From Stenogyne calaminthoides (taxonomy: Eukaryota > Streptophyta > Magnoliopsida > Lamiales > Lamiaceae), in NCBI GenBank assembly GCA_037126765.1, contig JBBCBC010000012.1:1116001-1180000 (forward strand): a stretch of 64,000 bases of DNA. Reading direction: 5' to 3'. Under the pieces are notes generated by a model. That model was not told the origin of the DNA and searched no databases. It worked only from the letters and a program-made list of their open reading frames with translations. Made by a program: the position numbers and the translations under genes. Below are positions 60,203 to 64,000 of the stretch, piece by piece. Position 1 is the first letter of the stretch; every line of letters starts with the position of its first letter.

Positions 60203-61184
60203 AATAGTCTCAAATTAGAGCTCTATATTTCATATTTTCTCAAATTAGGATACCTTTCAAAATTTTGAGCCTTAATTCAGGAATACTTAACAACATCCAA
60301 AATTTTCTCTTAACAAGTTATCTCGTTCGTGAAGAAACCACCTCTTCGTTCAAGTAAATATGTCTGGTGTGATCCCTAAGGGTGGTACTTCTTGCTCTAC
60401 TGGACATAGACAAAATAGTACTTTGTTGCCTTGCCTTCTATATGTTCGACAAAATGTGCAAAGGAGAGCACTTGTAAATGACTACATGATTCACATTGCA
60501 ATTTATTAGTATTGTGTTCTTAATCGATTAACTTCTTCAGACATGGATACGAACAAGATGTTGGCACTTTTGAATTCAGTAATATTTTCTTTTTAAATCA
60601 AAAGGTCGCCAAAGTAGAGAAGTTGTTTATACAATTTTTGTTTTCAAATGGTTTGAGCCAAATGATGTTATAAGGCTCACTATGAATGATGAATTCTACC
60701 AAGCTGATTACTCTTACTAATGTAAATGGAATGGGATTGGAAGAAATGCTGCAAATTTGGTTCAAGAAGTAGAGAAATTGAAGAAGCAAAATTGGAGCAG
60801 AGAACAAGTATTGCTTGTATTGTAATTTGTATATATATTTTTTTATGGAAGGAAGAAATTCATTAATCTATATCTTAATCACCAATTTGAGATTGAATGA
60901 TATTGATAAAGATCTATCTTCTCTCGGACGTAAAGCGGGAAAAAAGAAAACTAGAGCTACTGCAACAAATGTATGAACGAGAAAAGAGAGTGAGAAAATA
61001 GGTGTTTTCCTGCTAAAAATTTTATTTTGTGAAAATAAGAACCGTATAGAGAGGGAAAAAAGAGACTATTGGATGCCATTAACACCATCCGTCAAATATT
61101 CTTGAATTGAGACTCAAAATTCTAGAAGATATCCTAATTTGAGAAAAAAAAAATGAAATATAGAGTTCTAATTTGAGACTATTG
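60203..61184. mobile_element. TIR element of about 980 bases with 100-base inverted arms
   Basis: The left arm 60203-60310 (AATAGTCTCAAATTAGAG, 'atatttcatattttctcaaa', 'ttttgagcc') is the imperfect reverse complement of 61075-61184 (CTCTAATTTGAGACTATT). The inside has only short frames, such as one beginning at about 60361 with MSGVIPKGG, and none matched a known transposase. No TSD was found. Long arms and size suit a non-autonomous Mutator-type or foldback element. Confidence 0.65.
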
Positions 61185-61495
61185 ATAATTTAGGCCTTAT
61201 TTTGAGACATTTCCTTAAATTCAGGCTCAGACCTTCGTATGAAATTTTTCCGTAATGTAATATATTAGTTTTATAATTTTATTTATTATATATTTACATG
61301 ATCATTTAATACATATTAATACAAAAGTAAATATAAGGGCAATATTAATATATGACAATTAAGTTTTTTAGCTTGATATAAAAAGATAATTAATTTGGAA
61401 CAAATAAAATTCTCTATAAAAATAAACAAAATGGGGCAGAAAAAGTATAACATGACAATTATTTTGGGTGAAAGATTCATCACTAAAAAAATAAA
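61185..61495. other. AT-rich intergenic, no gene seen
   Basis: No reading frame or repeat of note beyond short A/T tracts. Confidence 0.45.
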
Positions 61496-61499
61496 GGAG

Positions 61500-61915
61500 T
61501 TTTATCAATTCAGGGCCTGAAAGATGGTAAATCTATCAATTTAAGGCCTAAAAGATTTTTTTTATCGGTTCAAGGCCTGGAAGATAGAAAACTATCAATT
61601 TAAGGCCTGAAAGATAGAAACTATCAATTCAAGACTTACACATTTTAAAGTCATGTTTGTCACTAAACCCTAAATCCTAAACCCTATACACTGAACCCTA
61701 AACCCTAAAAATAAAAAAATAAGGACATGAAATATAAGTGTCAAATATAACCTTAAAATGTGTGAGCCTAAAATTGATAGTTTTTATCTTTCAAGCCCTG
61801 AATTGATAGTTTTCTATTTTTCAGGTCTTGAATCGATAGGAAAAATCTTTTAGGCATTAAATTGATAGATTTACCATCTTTCAGTCCCTGAATTGACATT
61901 TTTCCAAAAATAAAT
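61500..61915. mobile_element. Foldback element with telomere-like loop
   Basis: The left arm, about 61500-61655, contains 'aattcagggcctgaaagatg', 'gtaaatctatcaatttaagg' and 'aaaactatcaatttaaggcc'. The right arm, about 61755-61915, carries the same series in reverse complement. The loop 61666-61711 holds AACCCTAAA units (about six imperfect copies of the plant telomere heptamer). Within each arm, a unit of about 45 bases is itself repeated three times. Confidence 0.75.
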
Positions 61916-62164
61916 AAAATAGGTTGGACTGTTGAGGAGTAAAAATCTCAAAGGTTACTGATTTAGTAAGAGTAAAAGAATGAGTCTTTAGATTTGGGCC
62001 ATCAACACATGTATTTACGAAAGTAATGTAAATTGGGCCTTGATTTTATTCCCCTCATATTATCTCAGCCCATTCTATAAAATGGAGGGCTGTAGAGTAT
62101 ATCTTTATTTATGAGGTTACATGTTATATTTGCACTACACAATTAGTAAATGAGCAGATATTAA

Positions 62165-62335
62165 TTTAGAGCTAGCAATTTGGGCCGGCCCATCGACCCG
62201 AGCCCAAGTATGGGCTGGGCTAAAAAATTAGAGGCCCGAAAAGAGCCGGGCCTATATGGCCTGGCCCATTTGGCCCATGTGCCTAATGGCCCAAGCCAAT
62301 TTGGCCCGACGGGTCATGGGCCGCTCGTCTGCCCA
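62165..62335. repeat. GGCCC-rich dispersed repeat
   Basis: Dense GGCCC/GGGCC motifs ('gggccggcccatcgacccga', 'gcctggcccatttggcccat') within very AT-rich DNA, ended by a T tract at 62338-62350. It resembles the GGCCC-rich intergenic repeats common in plant genomes. The 66-codon frame across it is compositional. Confidence 0.55.
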
Positions 62336-62339
62336 ATTT

Positions 62340-62770
62340 TTTTTTTTTTTGTAATTCTTTGTACAAAGTACAAACTATAAAGACTAAAGAAATTTGTTTC
62401 ACTGATAATGAATAATGGAAAATCAGAAACAAATAATTACTGCAAATGCAATTGGAAAAAAATAAATAAGATGATTTTGTAATTTTTATCAATTAATTTT
62501 TTTTAACTTTTTAATTTTAAGGGAGTATTTTGTAATTTGTTAATTTTTATACGAGTTCTTTTGATATAATTAACAATCACAGTAGCAAAATAATACTCAA
62601 GTTAATGTTGTCATGTATATTAAATTATATTTTAATAATTTATAATTATAATTATAATTTTATTTTTTTAATCAGAAAATAAAGTAAATTGATAAGGGTA
62701 GAAAAATACCCAAAAGAATTACAAAGGAATAATGTAATTTTGTAAAGTAAATAAAATAATTTTAAAAAAG
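62340..62770. other. AT-rich stretch upstream of the orphan frame
   Basis: No gene was seen. AT tracts include several 'ataattataatt' blocks. Confidence 0.45.
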
Positions 62771-63379
62771 ATGGTTAGAAAATTAAATAGTCAAATTAGT
62801 AATCTTCAAGAAGAAATTTCTAAAAAAAAAAAAAAAGTTATTACAATTAGAAGTCATGAAGCAATTAAAGCAAGAGTTCTTGACCTTCCTCTTACTGAGT
62901 CTTTGAAAACATTTTTTGAAAAAGTTTCAAAATTTGAGCAAATAATTTCTGAAAAAATTGCTCAGGATTTCCCTCAGGTATTAATTAATTTACAAAAAGA
63001 AATAATACAAATTCATTTTAAGGAAATAAAGTACAAAGGAGTACAAGTTATACAGACAACTACAATTTGGGGACCAATTAACGAAGATAAAGATCATCGT
63101 TACCCACTTGGAACATCCAGAGTCTTCAAATTACAGATTGATCTTAATAATACAAATATCCCTATTAAATAAATAGTGAAATACTATCATTATGGTATGA
63201 TAGATTTTTTGAAGTACAAATTAACAGAAGAAATTGAAAGCATTTTGGAAAAATTTAGAGAAAAATTTCTGCTGATGGGAGGGAATATATTAAAAAAAAA
63301 AGATATATTAAAAGATCAAGTCTATTTAAATTCAAATAATCCCTACAATCACTCCTTCCCATTAATTGATAGAGATTGA
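62771..63379 (+). pseudogene. Unrecognised lysine/isoleucine-rich frame with one internal stop
   Basis: About 202 codons in one frame: 133 codons from M at 62771, a TAA at 63170-63172, then about 68 more in the same frame to 63379. The start looks like a coiled coil (MVRKLNSQISNLQEEISKKK). A later part reads TTTIWGPINEDKDHRYPLGT. After the stop it reads KYYHYGMIDFLKYKLTEEIE. The composition is strongly A-rich. Amphipathic heptads and conserved-looking aromatic residues suggest it was once a real protein, perhaps from a transposon or an old integrated plant pararetrovirus, but I recognise no family and claim none. Confidence 0.4.
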
Positions 63380-64000
63380 TGGGAGAAAATGGGCAGACAT
63401 AGTGATTATGGCGTAGAAGTTGAGGGGTGACGTGAAGAAAAAGAAGAGTCTTTTTGGAATATTAATTAATTATTTTTTGATTAATTTAAAAAAAATGTAC
63501 ACTTGGCAATTGATTAGGCATGACACTTGTCAAACCCCGCGGTGAGAAACATCCTCATTTTTTATATAATATCTAAGATATATAGGGGTAGCGTGTTACT
63601 GAGTGTTTTTAATATTCAATATAATATAATTTTAAAATTATAATATTTATAATTTTTAATTAAAAAAAATATTAGTATATTATTACTTAAATTTTTAATT
63701 ATCAATTTTTTTTACCACCAATATCAAAATTTTATTAGCGTGTGCATAAAAATCGTCAATATTCTATAATTTTTTTTTTGTAAATTTTAATTTTTTAAAT
63801 AAATAGAGATTTTTATATAGGTTAGGAATTTTATTATATTTCAATTATAATGATAATAGAAACCATAGAGATAACATATAATTTTATTATTTAGTTTTTT
63901 TATTTAATTTTGAATGGAGTTGTTATATTTATATCAATATGTATGCTAAGTTGAATTATTATAATTATGTGAAAAGATATTAAATTGATTTTAAATTTGT
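63380..64000. other. AT-rich intergenic to window end
   Basis: No gene or repeat could be supported; extremely AT-rich. Confidence 0.5.

Overview
The window is nuclear DNA of a flowering plant, most likely a eudicot. The evidence is multi-exon genes with GT-AG introns, plant gene families (FDM/IDN2, HOBBIT-type CDC27, a plant-type SDF2), Stowaway MITEs, plant LINE and Copia families, and very AT-rich intergenic DNA. No bacterial, organellar or CRISPR feature was seen. All exon boundaries were read by eye from splice consensus, reading-frame continuity and family knowledge.

Layout. Positions 1-1860 hold the 5' part of a minus-strand gene with PDS5-like Tudor exons; it runs off the left edge. 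Positions 1960-7900 are repeats: a decayed LINE split by a perfect solo Copia LTR, and a small TIR element. Positions 7948-36000 are the gene-rich part: CAF1 deadenylase (minus, single exon), ribosomal protein S12 (plus), SDF2 (minus), CDC27/APC3 (minus, 16 coding exons) and an XS/XH-domain FDM/IDN2-like protein (minus, 6 coding exons). MITEs sit in several introns.

Positions 37200-59540 are one retrotransposon pile, ordered by matching target-site duplications (TSDs). An old plus-strand Copia (E) carries a solo LTR (F, TSD ACAGG) and a short non-autonomous Copia (C, TSD CCGAC/CCGAA). C carries two minus-strand Copia elements of one family: A in its 5' LTR (TSD TGAGT) and B in its gag stub (TSD GGTTC). 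B has lost its leader and part of its 5' LTR to a gypsy-like fragment (D). The solo LTR at 3773-5617 belongs to the A/B family. Positions 59540-64000 are AT-rich with two inverted-repeat elements, a GGCCC-rich repeat and an unrecognised lysine-rich reading frame.

The five recognisable genes cover mRNA deadenylation, translation, ER protein quality control, the anaphase-promoting complex and RNA-directed DNA methylation. They do not form a pathway. I did not find a convincing new biological system. The points most worth checking are the SDF2 GC-AG intron and N-terminal extension, the tandem repeat that copies the 5'UTR splice donor of the FDM gene, a MITE ten bases from a CDC27 splice donor, the GC-rich block in element A, the inverted repeat with a telomere-like loop, and the orphan frame near 63000.
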